A stretch of 64,000 nucleotides of DNA from Actinacidiphila sp. DG2A-62 (GTDB lineage Bacteria; Actinomycetota; Actinomycetes; Streptomycetales; Streptomycetaceae). The position numbers and the translations under genes are program-made. The DNA lies in contig NZ_JAYMGI010000002.1 of NCBI RefSeq assembly GCF_035825295.1, positions 8,012,001 to 8,076,000 on the forward strand, written 5' to 3'. Position 1 is the stretch's first letter, and each line of letters starts with the position of its first letter. Below the pieces are notes generated by a model, which saw only the letters and a list, made by a program, of their open reading frames with translations, was not told the DNA's origin and ran no database searches. This document shows positions 33,874 through 44,831 of the stretch, piece by piece.

Positions 33874-34983
33874 GTGACCACGCACATCCGTCCCACCCCC
33901 GGCACGCCCTCCGAGCCGTTCGCCGGCCCGTCCTGCGAGGCGTCCGCCGGCGCGGCCCCCACCGTGTCGGCCCGGCCGGCGCGGCACAGACACCGCCGTC
34001 CGGCGCGGGTCGCCGCCGCGCTCGCCACCGCGGCCGTGCTGGCCCTGACCGCCGCGGCCTGCGGCAGCTCCGACGACGGCTCGGGCGCCGGCTCGAACCC
34101 GGCCCCGGCGGGCGGCACGGGCGGCTCCGGCGGCCCGAAGAACGCCGCCGCCGACGACGCGATCCCCACGCAGGACGTGGTCTCGCAGATCGCCGCGGAC
34201 CCGGCGCTCACCGCCGAGCTTCCGGCCGCGGTGCGCGAGCGCGGCACGCTGACCATCGGGCTGACCCCCGCGCCGGGCACCACCGGTCTGCCGCACGCCG
34301 GCACCGCGCCGGACGGCAGCAGCGTCGGCCTCGACGTGGACCTGCGGGCCGCGGTGGCCAAGGTGCTCGGCGTGCGCTGGAAGTCCGAGCAGGGCACCTT
34401 CGCCACCATCATCCCCGGCGTGCAGAACGGCAAGTACGACGTCGGCCAGGCCAACTTCGGCGTCACCGCGGCCCGTGAGAAGGTGGTCGACTTCGCCACC
34501 TACCTCAACGACGGCCAGTCCTTCCTCGGCTCGAAGGACCTGAAGCTGGACAAGGTCACCTCGCTGGACGACCTGTGCGGGCTGACGGTGGCCACCAGCC
34601 CGGGCTCCACCTTCCAGCAGATCCTGACCGACGGCGCCGGCAAGTGCGCCGACAGCGGCAAGAAGCCGTACAAAGTGCTCTACTTCACCGACCAGGCGCC
34701 GATCTTCCTGGGCCTGGCCAACGGGAAGGTGGACGTGTCCTTCGGCCCGACGCTGGGCCTGAAGTACGACGCCGCGCACGTGGCCGGCACCAAGTACCTC
34801 GGCCAGATCAGCAGCACGCCGGTCGGGTTCGTCACCGGCAAGGGCTCGCCGGTCGCCAAGGCGCTCAGCGACGCGGTGAACAAGCTGATCGCCTCCGGGG
34901 ACTACGCCAAGATCTTCGCCAAGTGGGGCGTCCCCGACACCGGCATCCCGCACTCGCAGGTCAACCCGCCGGCGACCTTCTGA
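33874..34983 (+). CDS. Amino-acid ABC transporter substrate-binding lipoprotein
   Basis: 369 residues from GTG 33874 (site GAAAGG). A long basic N-terminus precedes the hydrophobic segment and lipobox LTAAAC with Cys63 as lipidated residue. A Gly/Ser linker leads to a family 3 periplasmic binding fold (RERGTLTIGLTPAPG, SVGLDVDLRAAVAKVLGVRW, FGVTAAREKVVDFATY, NGKVDVSFGPTLGLKYD). The ligand pocket type fits a polar amino acid; cystine is suggested only by the leader peptide. Two hairpins follow the stop. Confidence 0.93.
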   Translation: MTTHIRPTPGTPSEPFAGPSCEASAGAAPTVSARPARHRHRRPARVAAALATAAVLALTAAACGSSDDGSGAGSNPAPAGGTGGSGGPKNAAADDAIPTQDVVSQIAADPALTAELPAAVRERGTLTIGLTPAPGTTGLPHAGTAPDGSSVGLDVDLRAAVAKVLGVRWKSEQGTFATIIPGVQNGKYDVGQANFGVTAAREKVVDFATYLNDGQSFLGSKDLKLDKVTSLDDLCGLTVATSPGSTFQQILTDGAGKCADSGKKPYKVLYFTDQAPIFLGLANGKVDVSFGPTLGLKYDAAHVAGTKYLGQISSTPVGFVTGKGSPVAKALSDAVNKLIASGDYAKIFAKWGVPDTGIPHSQVNPPATF

Positions 34984-35005
34984 CCGGGCGACCGCGACAT
35001 GGAGC

Positions 35006-35043
35006 GGGGCCGCCGCCCGGCACGACGTCCGGGCGGCGGCCCC
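35006..35043 (+). terminator. Hairpin after the ABC operon
   Basis: A perfect 15-bp stem (35006-35020 with 35029-35043) and loop CACGACGT, 23 bases after the lipoprotein stop. Confidence 0.8.
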
Positions 35044-35053
35044 TGGCCCCGAA

Positions 35054-35080
35054 GGGGCGCCGGCGGCTCACCGGCGCCCC
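35054..35080. terminator. Second hairpin, between convergent genes
   Basis: GGGGCGCCGG, loop CGGCTCA, CCGGCGCCCC: a perfect 10-bp stem. With 35006-35043 it makes a tandem terminator, the second probably serving the minus-strand discoidin gene. Confidence 0.75.
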
Positions 35081-35112
35081 GTACGGTCCGCCGGTTCAGC
35101 GGACCGACCGGC

Positions 35113-37752
<2,640 letters not shown>

Positions 37753-38120
37753 GGGCAACTCTCCTGGTTCCACAAGGTGGGGGGCAAGGGTTGGGGATAC
37801 CGCCCGGCCCTGACAGCGGACGGACGGCGGGATGCCTGGACAGCACACGAACTGACGGGGAAGCAGCATTCTTGATCACTCAAGAGAGCGCTCTCCCGAC
37901 GCACACGGTGATGTTTCTCCCTGTGTTTCATCCATGTCAAGAGTTGTGCACACGACGGGTTCGCGGCGGGGGCCGCGAGGGGCCGGGTGCGGTCATGACC
38001 CGATCTGTCTTCAACTCATGGAGACGGCCGCGCTCTTGACAAGCCGCCGGTCTTCACGGTGCGAACAGCCGAGGGCCGCCCCGGCGGCTGCCGGGACGGC
38101 CCTGGTGAACGACGCGTGCG
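37753..38120. other. Regulatory gap upstream of the discoidin gene
   Basis: About 370 bp with no convincing gene. It holds the palindrome at 37884 and an AT-richer stretch (37900-37950) that probably carries the minus-strand promoter of the discoidin gene. On the right it borders the 3' end of the phosphoesterase. Confidence 0.5.
37884..37895. promoter_or_regulatory. LacI-type operator upstream of the discoidin/beta-helix gene
   Basis: GAGAGCGCTCTC is a perfect 12-bp CG-centred palindrome about 130 bases before the ATG at 37752. The form matches operators of LacI regulators of sugar-polymer genes in Streptomyces. It differs from the AACGTT-cored sites near 29725 and 55460, implying a different repressor. 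Confidence 0.6.
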
Positions 38121-40051
38121 TCAGGCGGTGGTGGCCGGCTGACGGCGGTGCCGGCGGGCGTAGTACAGGGCGCCGCCGCCCACCAGGAGTGCGCCCGCGG
38201 TGATGCCGAGCGGCAGCGCGGGGGAGCTGCCGCCGGTCTCCGCCAGCTCCTGGCCGGTGCTGCCGTCGGGGCCGGGCTGGTTGCCGCCCGAGCCCGCCTG
38301 GGAGCCGCCGGCGCCGTTGCCGCCGCCGTTGCCCTTGCCGCCGTGGCCCGGCGGCGGGGTGTGGGTGCTGATGTTCTTCACGGACTTCACCGAGCCGTCG
38401 GCGTTCAGCAGCACCTGCTTGTTGTTCGGGTGCTTGAAGTCGAACGCGCCGGTGAGCGAGCCCGCCCGCTGGTCGAAGGAGGCGTCGCCGATCCGCCCGG
38501 TCTTCCAGTTGTCCTCGATGAACTTGGTGATCGACGCCTGCTCGGTGCGGGTGTGGTCGACCGCGTTCACCTTGCTGTACGGCGAGATGACCAGCAGCGG
38601 CTGCCGGGTGCCCGGGCCGCAGCGGTCGGCGTAGCCGCCGGCCGACGCGGGCCCGGCCTGGCAGGCCGGGCTGTCCGTGGCCTTGCCGTTGGAGCCCACC
38701 GTGGCGTCCTTGGAGCCGTTCTGCGGCGCGGCGAAGGCGTGGTCGTACCAGCCGTCGGAGTCGTCGTAGGCGACGACGACCGCGGTGTCCTTCCACTGCG
38801 CGGACTGCTGCAGCGTGTTGATCTCCTGGACCAGGAAGTGCTGCTCGTCGATCGGGTCGGAGTAGCCCGCGTGGCCGTCCTGGTACTCGGGGGCCTTCAG
38901 GAAGCTGACCGCCGGCAGGTCGCCCGCCTTGACCGCCGCGTCGAAGTCGGTCAGGTCGTAGTTGTGGTTGGCCTGGCCGTTGTGGCCGATCTCGGCGACG
39001 TTCTTCGGCGGCAGGTGGTGCGGGTTGGCCGTCGACTTGTAGTACTGGAACGGCGAGTGGTGCGGGCTGTAGTCGACCGAGGCCGCGCCGCCGATGTTGG
39101 CGTGCGTGGTCCCCGCGCAGCTGGCGTAGTGGCCGGACGTGCCGTCCACGCGGTGGCCGGCTTGAAGCCGCCCTGGAACCAGCCCCAGCTCACGCCCTTG
39201 GCGTTGAGCAGGTCGCCGATGTTCTTGCCCTTCATCGCCGCGAGCGCGTTGCTGGAGGTGTGGCTGTTGTCCGAGCAGTCGTCGAAGGCCGGGTCGGGGT
39301 CGTTGATGACCGTGCCGACGCCCTTGGCGTCCGGCGAGACCACGGTGTACGCGTCGGGCGTCGCCGTCTGCTTGGGGTCGGTGGTGCCGCTGGCCGGGTC
39401 CACCGAGATCACGCCGTGCGTCTGGCCGGAGACCAGGTTCAGCGCGCCGGGGGTGGAGGGACCGTAGGTGCTGCTCCACGAGTTGTCGCCGAGCGTGTAG
39501 TGCTGGGCGTAGTTCCACAGGCCGGTGACGGTGTTGCCGTCGTAGTAGTCCATCACCAGGCCCGGCTCGCCGAAGAGGCCGCCGGAGCACTTGCTGGTCT
39601 CGGTGTTCTGGACGTACGAGTCGGCCTTGCCGCCGTTGCCCGCGTACTGCTCCGGGCCGTAGCCGTGGTTCTGGTCGCAGGTCAGCGCCTTGTCCGGGCC
39701 GAGCCGCTTGGGCGCGTACTGGTTCGGGTTCTTCGTCAGCAGACCCGCGGTGGCCAGGTTGTCGACCTTCGGGGTGTGCTTGGCGGCGGTGAACTTCGTC
39801 CCGTCGGTGTTCGCCGCGGACGGGTAGGTGGCGAAGTAGTGGTCGAAGGACACGTTCTCCTGGAAGATGACCACCACGTGCTTGATCGGGGTGGTGGTGC
39901 CCGCGTCGCCGCCGTGGTGCGCGGGGGAGTCGGCGGTGGCAGCCGGAGCGGTGCCGCCCATCAGCACGAGAGCCGCGGCCCCGGCGTACGCCCCCCAGCG
40001 CGCGGCCCTGGGAACCGCCCTTCTCGTTCTGCCCGTACCGGTTGTGCTCAT
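38121..40051 (-). pseudogene. Sortase-anchored phosphoesterase (AcpA/phospholipase C-type), frameshifted
   Basis: ATG 40051 follows GGAGGCAGGAA. A signal peptide (AAALVLMGGTAPAATAD) leads to the phosphoesterase family motifs KHVVVIFQENVSFDHYFATY (near 60), SGQTHG, and then in another frame NHNYDLTDFDAAVKAGDLP, YDDSDGWYDH and LLVISPYSK. The frames join near 39148, where one missing G turns GCG-GTG-GAC into GCGTGGAC. Repaired, it is about 643 residues. The C-terminus is a Gly-rich spacer, LAETG, a membrane helix and YARRHRR, the sorting signal of class E sortases. It should be wall-anchored and release phosphate. A PHO-box-like site lies upstream. Confidence 0.87.
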
Positions 40052-40157
40052 GCTGTTCCTGCCTCCGCTGAATGGCGCTTCACTCGTGGCGCAGTGGATT
40101 CGCGCCCGGTGTCGACCGCGATCGTCCGGGCGGTCCGCGACCGACCAGCGGCCCTTC

Positions 40158-40186
40158 GGTGGCCTCGCGGTGAACAGCGGGTCAGT
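40158..40186 (-). promoter_or_regulatory. PHO box (PhoP direct repeats) upstream of the phosphoesterase
   Basis: Read on the minus strand, three 11-base units follow each other: ACTGACC-CGCT, GTTCACC-GCGA, GGCCACC-GAAG. The middle unit is a perfect GTTCACC; the third matches 5 of 7. PhoP binds such 11-bp direct repeats in Streptomyces, and a phosphatase is the expected target. Confidence 0.6.
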
Positions 40187-40256
40187 AAATCCTTGGGTTT
40201 GCTTGACCCGGCCTTTGCCATCCGGCGGACGGCGCCGGCGGACGGCGCGCGGGCCG

Positions 40257-41581
40257 TCACGCCAGCAACGCGCGTCCCAGCCAGTCGCCGCGGTCCCGCA
40301 CACCGGGCAGCGCGAAGAAGTAGCCGCCGCCGAACGGGGTGATGTAGTCCACCAGCGGCTCGCCCGCCAGCCGCTTCTGCACGGTGGCGAACTGCCGTTC
40401 CAGATCCTGCTGGTAGCAGACGAAGATCAGCCCCATGTCCAGGTTGCCGTTGGAGTCCATGCCCCGGTCGTAGTTGTACGCGCGGCGCAGCAGCCGTGAG
40501 TCGTCGGTCTGCGCGGTGCGCGGGTTGGCCATCCTGATGTGGCTGTCCAGCGGGATGACGTCGCCCGCCGGGTCCTGGGTGAAGCGCGGGGCGTCGAACT
40601 CCCGCTCGCCGTCCAGCGGGGCGCCGCTGTCCTTGGCGCGGCCGAACATCCGCTCCTGCTCGGTGATGGACACCCGGTCCCAGAACTCCACCAGCATCCG
40701 GATCAGCCGCACCACCTGGTACGAGCCGCCGGCCGTCCAGGCCGGCTCGGCGCCGGGGTCCGCCCACAGCAGCCTCGCGGCGGTCGCCGGGTCGCTGATG
40801 TCGGGGTTGGCGGTGCCGTCCTTGAAGCCGAAGTGGTTGCGCGGGGTGCCGCTGGGCCGCGGCGGGCTGGTGAAGCCGTCCATCCGCCAGCGCACCTGCA
40901 TGCCGCCGCGGGTGTGCCGGGCGATGTCCCGCAGCGCGTGCAGCACGGTGTCCGGGTGCGGCGCGCTGAGCTGCAGGCTCAGGTCGCCGTGGCACCACCG
41001 GTCGTCCAGGTCGTCGTCCTCGAACGCCGGCATCGTGCTGAGCCTGGCCGGCCTGCGGTCGGCCAGGCCGAACCGGTCGTCGAACAGCGACGCGCCGACG
41101 CCGGCGGTGACGGTCAGCCCGTCGCCGGGCACCCGCGGGCCCAGCGTGCCGCTGTCGGACGGCGAGTCGGTGATGCCGAGCGCGGCCGGCACGCCGCCGG
41201 CGGTCAGGAAACGGGCCCGGTCGGTCACCGTGTGCAGCAGCTCGGTCAGTTGGCGGCGGTCCTGCGCGGTGACGTCGAAGGAGAGGAACACGGTGGACTG
41301 CTGCACCTCGCGGGTGATGCCCGCCTGGTGGACGCCGTGGAAGGGGACGACGGCGCCCGGGGCGGCGCCCGGCGCCCCCGCCGGCGCGGTGGGCGACGGG
41401 GCGGCGGCCGCGGCGCCCGCGCCGGCCAGCGCGCTCGCGCCGCCCGCGACCGCGCCCACCGCGCCGACGCCCAGCGCCGCGCCGCGCAGGAACCCGCGCC
41501 GCCGCAGGTCCCCCGGCCGGCCTGCGCGCCGTCGCCGTCGTCCGTGCGCGCAGCGTCCCCGCGGTGCGCGTCCGTCGTCAT
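40257..41581 (-). pseudogene. efeB: EfeB/DyP-type haem peroxidase (deferrochelatase), frameshifted in its Tat signal
   Basis: ATG 41581 overlaps the efeO stop by four bases. The first frame (MTTDAHRGDAARTDDGDG) loses the signal peptide unless one G is added to the G5 run at 41510-41514; then the frame reads RRRGFLRGAALGVGAVG, a clear twin-arginine signal, and joins the rest. The mature DyP domain has VTAGVGASLFDDRFGL, HFGFKDGTANPD (catalytic Asp, GXXDG-type), RRAYNYDRGMD and GLIFVCYQQDLERQF. About 441 residues when repaired. EfeB oxidises ferrous iron or extracts iron from haem outside the membrane as part of EfeUOB. The lesion would block export if real; the one-base homopolymer change makes a sequence error likely. 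Confidence 0.88.
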
Positions 41582-42930
41582 GCCGTCCTCCGTACGTCGA
41601 AGATCGCCGCCACCGCGGCGAGTTGTTCCAGCAGGTCGCCGAAGTCGGCGTCGATCTGCTCGCGCCGGGCGCGGCTCAGCTCGTCCAGCGGCGTCCAGGT
41701 CCCGTTGCTGTCCAGCGCCTTGAGGTGCGCCTGTGCGCGGTCCAGACCGGCGTCGAGCTCCTTGAGCCGCGGGTCGCGCGGCGCGAGCAGGGGGCCGAGC
41801 AGGCCGAGGATCTCGCGGGTCCCGTCGAGGTTGGCGTTCGCGGTGGCCAGGTTGGTGCCGCTGCCGTAGTCGGTGCGGCCGGTCAGCTCGAACTGCTCGC
41901 TGTTCTCCACGATCTCGTGCGCGCGCAGCCCCATGTCGGCGGGGTCCATCCGCTCCTGCGCCCATGTCCTGCCCAGGGCGCGCACCGCGGCGTCCAGCCG
42001 TGCGGCCGGCGCGCGCAGCGAGGCTGCGGACGCGCCGTGCCACAGGCCGTACTCGATGCGGTGGAAGCCGGTGAACGACGGGTCCCGGACGGCGCCGGGA
42101 GTACGCGCGGCAATGCCGTTGATCACCGCGTCGGCGTCGCCGAAGGTGCCGTACGCGGCGCCCATCCGCTCGTACACCAGGTGCGCGGAGAGCCAGTCGC
42201 GGCGGGCCGCGGTCAGGTCGCCGCCGTCGATGTCCGCCTTCAGCGCCCCGGTGCCCTCGGCGAGGTCGGCGATCCGGGCGCCGATCCACTTCTGGTACGC
42301 GAGCGTCGGCGGGATGACGTCGTGCTCGGTCACCGGCAGCGTCGCCGGCCCCTGCGGCCGGTTGCCCGGCACCTTCACCGGGGGACCGGTCACCGCGTCG
42401 GTGTCCTCGGCCAGGCACTTGAAGGCGTACGTGCCGCTGCCCAGGTCGACCAGCATCGGCCGGGTGCGCCCGGGCGCCAGGCCCTCGACCTCGGCGTAGA
42501 ACTTCCCGGTCGCCGGGTCGCTGAGGTAGACCTCGGTCGCGTTGATGCCGGTGTTGTGCAGGTCGAAGACCTGGGTGCCGGGGCGCGGGTCGGTCCAGCC
42601 CCTGCCGCAGCCGCCGGTGGAGACGTCGATGGTGGTGTGGGGGAGTCCGTCGGAGGAGGACGCGGCGGCGTTCCGGGCGTCGTCGCGGCCGGAGCGGCCG
42701 GAGCCGTCGCCCGCGCCGGTGGCCAGGACGACCGCGGTCACCGTACCCGCCACGGCGACCAGCGCGGCAGCGGCCTGCCAGGTGCGCCGGCCGACGCGCG
42801 GGCGGCGCGGCACGTCCCGCCGCGGACCGTCCCGCCGGCCGGGGTCCGGTGCGGCGCGGTCCGGCTCCGCCGGCCCGGCGGGCCCTTCGGCAGGCCCGTC
42901 GCCGGGCGGGGTGGAGGGCTTCGCGGACAC
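41578..42930 (-). CDS. efeO: EfeO-type iron-uptake lipoprotein/periplasmic protein (M75 imelysin family)
   Basis: 450 residues from GTG 42930 behind CGGAGG. A Pro/Arg-rich cytoplasmic stretch precedes one hydrophobic segment (TWQAAAALVAVAGTVTAVVL). An N-terminal cupredoxin-like part (QVFDLHNTGINATEVYL) and the M75 domain (AYQKWIGARIADL, GFHRIEYGLW with the HxxE motif, MGLRAHEIVENSEQFEL) follow. EfeO binds iron for the EfeUOB system. It precedes efeB with an overlapping start. No efeU permease gene lies on either side; the upstream neighbour is a GH3 gene. A weak iron-box-like dyad is present at 43066. Confidence 0.92.
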   Translation of the reverse strand: MSAKPSTPPGDGPAEGPAGPAEPDRAAPDPGRRDGPRRDVPRRPRVGRRTWQAAAALVAVAGTVTAVVLATGAGDGSGRSGRDDARNAAASSSDGLPHTTIDVSTGGCGRGWTDPRPGTQVFDLHNTGINATEVYLSDPATGKFYAEVEGLAPGRTRPMLVDLGSGTYAFKCLAEDTDAVTGPPVKVPGNRPQGPATLPVTEHDVIPPTLAYQKWIGARIADLAEGTGALKADIDGGDLTAARRDWLSAHLVYERMGAAYGTFGDADAVINGIAARTPGAVRDPSFTGFHRIEYGLWHGASAASLRAPAARLDAAVRALGRTWAQERMDPADMGLRAHEIVENSEQFELTGRTDYGSGTNLATANANLDGTREILGLLGPLLAPRDPRLKELDAGLDRAQAHLKALDSNGTWTPLDELSRARREQIDADFGDLLEQLAAVAAIFDVRRTA

Positions 42931-43065
42931 CGGACCTCCGGCTTTCGTGCGGTGGGGCGAGTGGATCGTGGGTGCCGCTCATGCTAGGCACACCCCGGGG
43001 CCCCGACCCCATGAGTCCGGGCCCGGCGGCCCACAATTCGTCCGCAGTTCACCTGCCGGATGCTG

Positions 43066-43084
43066 TAAGGGTGCCCTCACCCCA
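43066..43084. promoter_or_regulatory. Candidate iron box (DmdR/IdeR-type) upstream of efeO
   Basis: TAAGGGTGCCCTCACCCCA resembles the actinobacterial iron box (consensus near TTAGGTTAGGCTCACCTAA) at about two thirds of positions. It is partly symmetric and lies in the efeO-GH3 gap, about 135 bases upstream of efeO. The match is imperfect. Confidence 0.3.
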
Positions 43085-43112
43085 CGTTCGGGCCTGGTCG
43101 GGCGCCCGCGGG

Positions 43113-44522
43113 TCAGCGGCAGGTGAGCAGCCCCGCGTTGCGCTTGGCGGTGAGCACCCGGTGCACGCTGTCGTCGACGTCCTTGCGCAGCGCCGCGTCC
43201 TTCGGCAGCCGGCTGAGCACCGCCGAGGTCATCGGGGCGATGTCCGACGGCTTCACGGTCAGGACCATGTCGCCGCCCGCGCGCAGGAAGCTCAGGGCCC
43301 GTTGCGCGGGGGTGAGGTCGCTGACGGCGACGGCCTGGCCCAGGTCGTCGGAGATCACCGCGCCCCGGAAACCGAGCGAGCCGCGGAGCATGTCGCGGAT
43401 GACCGTCGAGGAGAACGCGGCCTGGTGGGCCGGGTCGATCTTCGTGTAGACGGCCGAGGAGATCATCACGAAGGGCGCGCCGGCCTTCACCGCGGTGCGG
43501 AACGGCTCCAGGGAGGGGTCCTCGCGCGTGGTGACGGTGTCCTTGACGTTCGCGGTCAGGTCGGTGTTGCCGGCCACCCGGCCGAGGCCGGGGAAGTGCT
43601 TGGGCGTGGGGATGACGCCGGCGTCCTGCATGCCCTGGAGGAACGCCTTGCTGTGCGAGCCCACCGACGCCGGGTCGTTGCCGTACTCGCGGTGCAGCTT
43701 GCCGATGGGCGCGTTGGTGTCGACCAGGTCCCGCGGCACCGTGTCGGCGACCGGCGCGAGGTTCATGTTCACCCCGGCGGCCTTCAACTGCCTGCCCCAG
43801 GTGGCGGCGTCGGCGCGCAGGGCGCCGGTCGACCACGTGCCCTGCGTGACGGCCTCGGGCATGGCGCTGAAGCCGGGGCCGTTCAGCACCTGGACCTGGC
43901 CGCCCTCCTGGTCGGTGGAGATGATCATCTCCACCTTGGCCCCGCGCACGTCGGGGGCGAGCGCGCGCACCCGGCCGGTGACGCCGCGGACCGCGGCGGT
44001 GCCGCCGTTGGTGTGGCCCATCAGGATGACCGCGCCCACCTTGTGCTCGGTGATCGCGGTGGACTCCGCGCGGGTCATGCCGGTGGAGGAGACGGCGGTC
44101 ATGAAGAGCTGGCCGACGCGCTGGGCGTCGGACATGGCGTTCGCGGCGCGGTCCACGCAGCTCGCGGGCTTCGCGGTGGTCGTCCGGGGCGGCGGCGCCA
44201 CCGTCGGCTTGTGGGTGGCGCTGTGCGAGGGGCTCGGCGAGGCGCTCTTCGACGCGGTCGCGCTGTGGCTCGCCGACGCGGACGCCGAGGTCGTCGGGGC
44301 GGCGGGGGAGGTGGTCGAGGACGACTCCTTGTTCCCGTCGCCGCACGCCGAGACGGTGATCAGCAGGCCGAGCGCGGCCGCGGCGACCTGTGCCGAGCGC
44401 GCGGGTGCGAGCCGCCGCCGGGCCCCGGCGGGAGGGGGCGCGGCCGAGGCGGCGCGGGCGGCCGGGGCCGCGGGTGCTGCGGCGCGGGCGGTTGCGGCGG
44501 GGACGGTCGGCTGGGAGCGCAC
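43113..44522 (-). CDS. Glycoside hydrolase family 3 lipoprotein (beta-N-acetylhexosaminidase-like)
   Basis: 469 residues from GTG 44522 behind GAGGTG. A basic start and a hydrophobic segment end in the lipobox LITVSAC (Cys60), then a long Ser/Ala/Thr linker. The GH3 barrel runs from about 125: MIISTDQEGGQVQVL, NMNLAPVADTV, TPKHFPGLGRV and GFRGAVISDDLGQAVAV with the nucleophile Asp. NagZ-type enzymes carry an Asp-Ser-His acid/base loop after KHFPG; here the corresponding stretch is GNTDLTANV, without that dyad. Other actinomycete members share this loop as far as I recall, so catalysis may differ. The likely target is peptidoglycan or chitin-derived sugar. Confidence 0.88.
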   Translation of the reverse strand: MRSQPTVPAATARAAAPAAPAARAASAAPPPAGARRRLAPARSAQVAAAALGLLITVSACGDGNKESSSTTSPAAPTTSASASASHSATASKSASPSPSHSATHKPTVAPPPRTTTAKPASCVDRAANAMSDAQRVGQLFMTAVSSTGMTRAESTAITEHKVGAVILMGHTNGGTAAVRGVTGRVRALAPDVRGAKVEMIISTDQEGGQVQVLNGPGFSAMPEAVTQGTWSTGALRADAATWGRQLKAAGVNMNLAPVADTVPRDLVDTNAPIGKLHREYGNDPASVGSHSKAFLQGMQDAGVIPTPKHFPGLGRVAGNTDLTANVKDTVTTREDPSLEPFRTAVKAGAPFVMISSAVYTKIDPAHQAAFSSTVIRDMLRGSLGFRGAVISDDLGQAVAVSDLTPAQRALSFLRAGGDMVLTVKPSDIAPMTSAVLSRLPKDAALRKDVDDSVHRVLTAKRNAGLLTCR

Positions 44523-44603
44523 GGCGGAATCTCACACCTCGTCGTCGGCGGACAGGGGCCGGGAGCTGTGGGGATGCTCCCCCTCTTGCTTCCCTGTGGG
44601 GCT

Positions 44604-44649
44604 GCTGACGTCCCGTGGGGCAGGAAGAAACCCCCGGGACGGAGTCAGC
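44604..44649. ncRNA. Structured stem-loop in the GH3/MFS divergent leader
   Basis: GCTGAC-GTCCCG-T-GGGG, loop CAGGAAGAAA, CCCC-C-CGGGAC-GGA-GTCAGC. Three stacked stems (6+6+4 bp) with one mismatch and one 3-base bulge make a long hairpin, ending one base before a 15-codon mini-ORF (44650-44697) and about 180 bases before the MFS ATG. It is conserved-looking regulatory RNA or a terminator-like element. I recognise no known riboswitch core. Confidence 0.4.
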
Positions 44650-44831
44650 ATGCCCCGGACGGCCCAGTTCCGCATCTTCGCACGCGCCGTCCGCTGACCG
44701 GACGGCGCCGCCGATCGCGCCGCGCGCGGCGGCGTCCCCCTTGCGGGCGTACCGGGTCCCGATGCGGACAGACGATCGGGACGAGCGGGTACGTAGGACC
44801 CCCGGAGACGACGAGGAGGAGGTGGTTCCCG

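Noticed and set aside
44523..44649. Known riboswitch (c-di-AMP, SAM, cobalamin) in the GH3/MFS gap
   Set aside because: No conserved core motif of these classes could be found by eye.
44650..44697. 15-codon ORF MPRTAQFRIFARAVR as an attenuation leader peptide
   Set aside because: No regulatory codon run and no downstream attenuator; kept only as part of the stem-loop observation.
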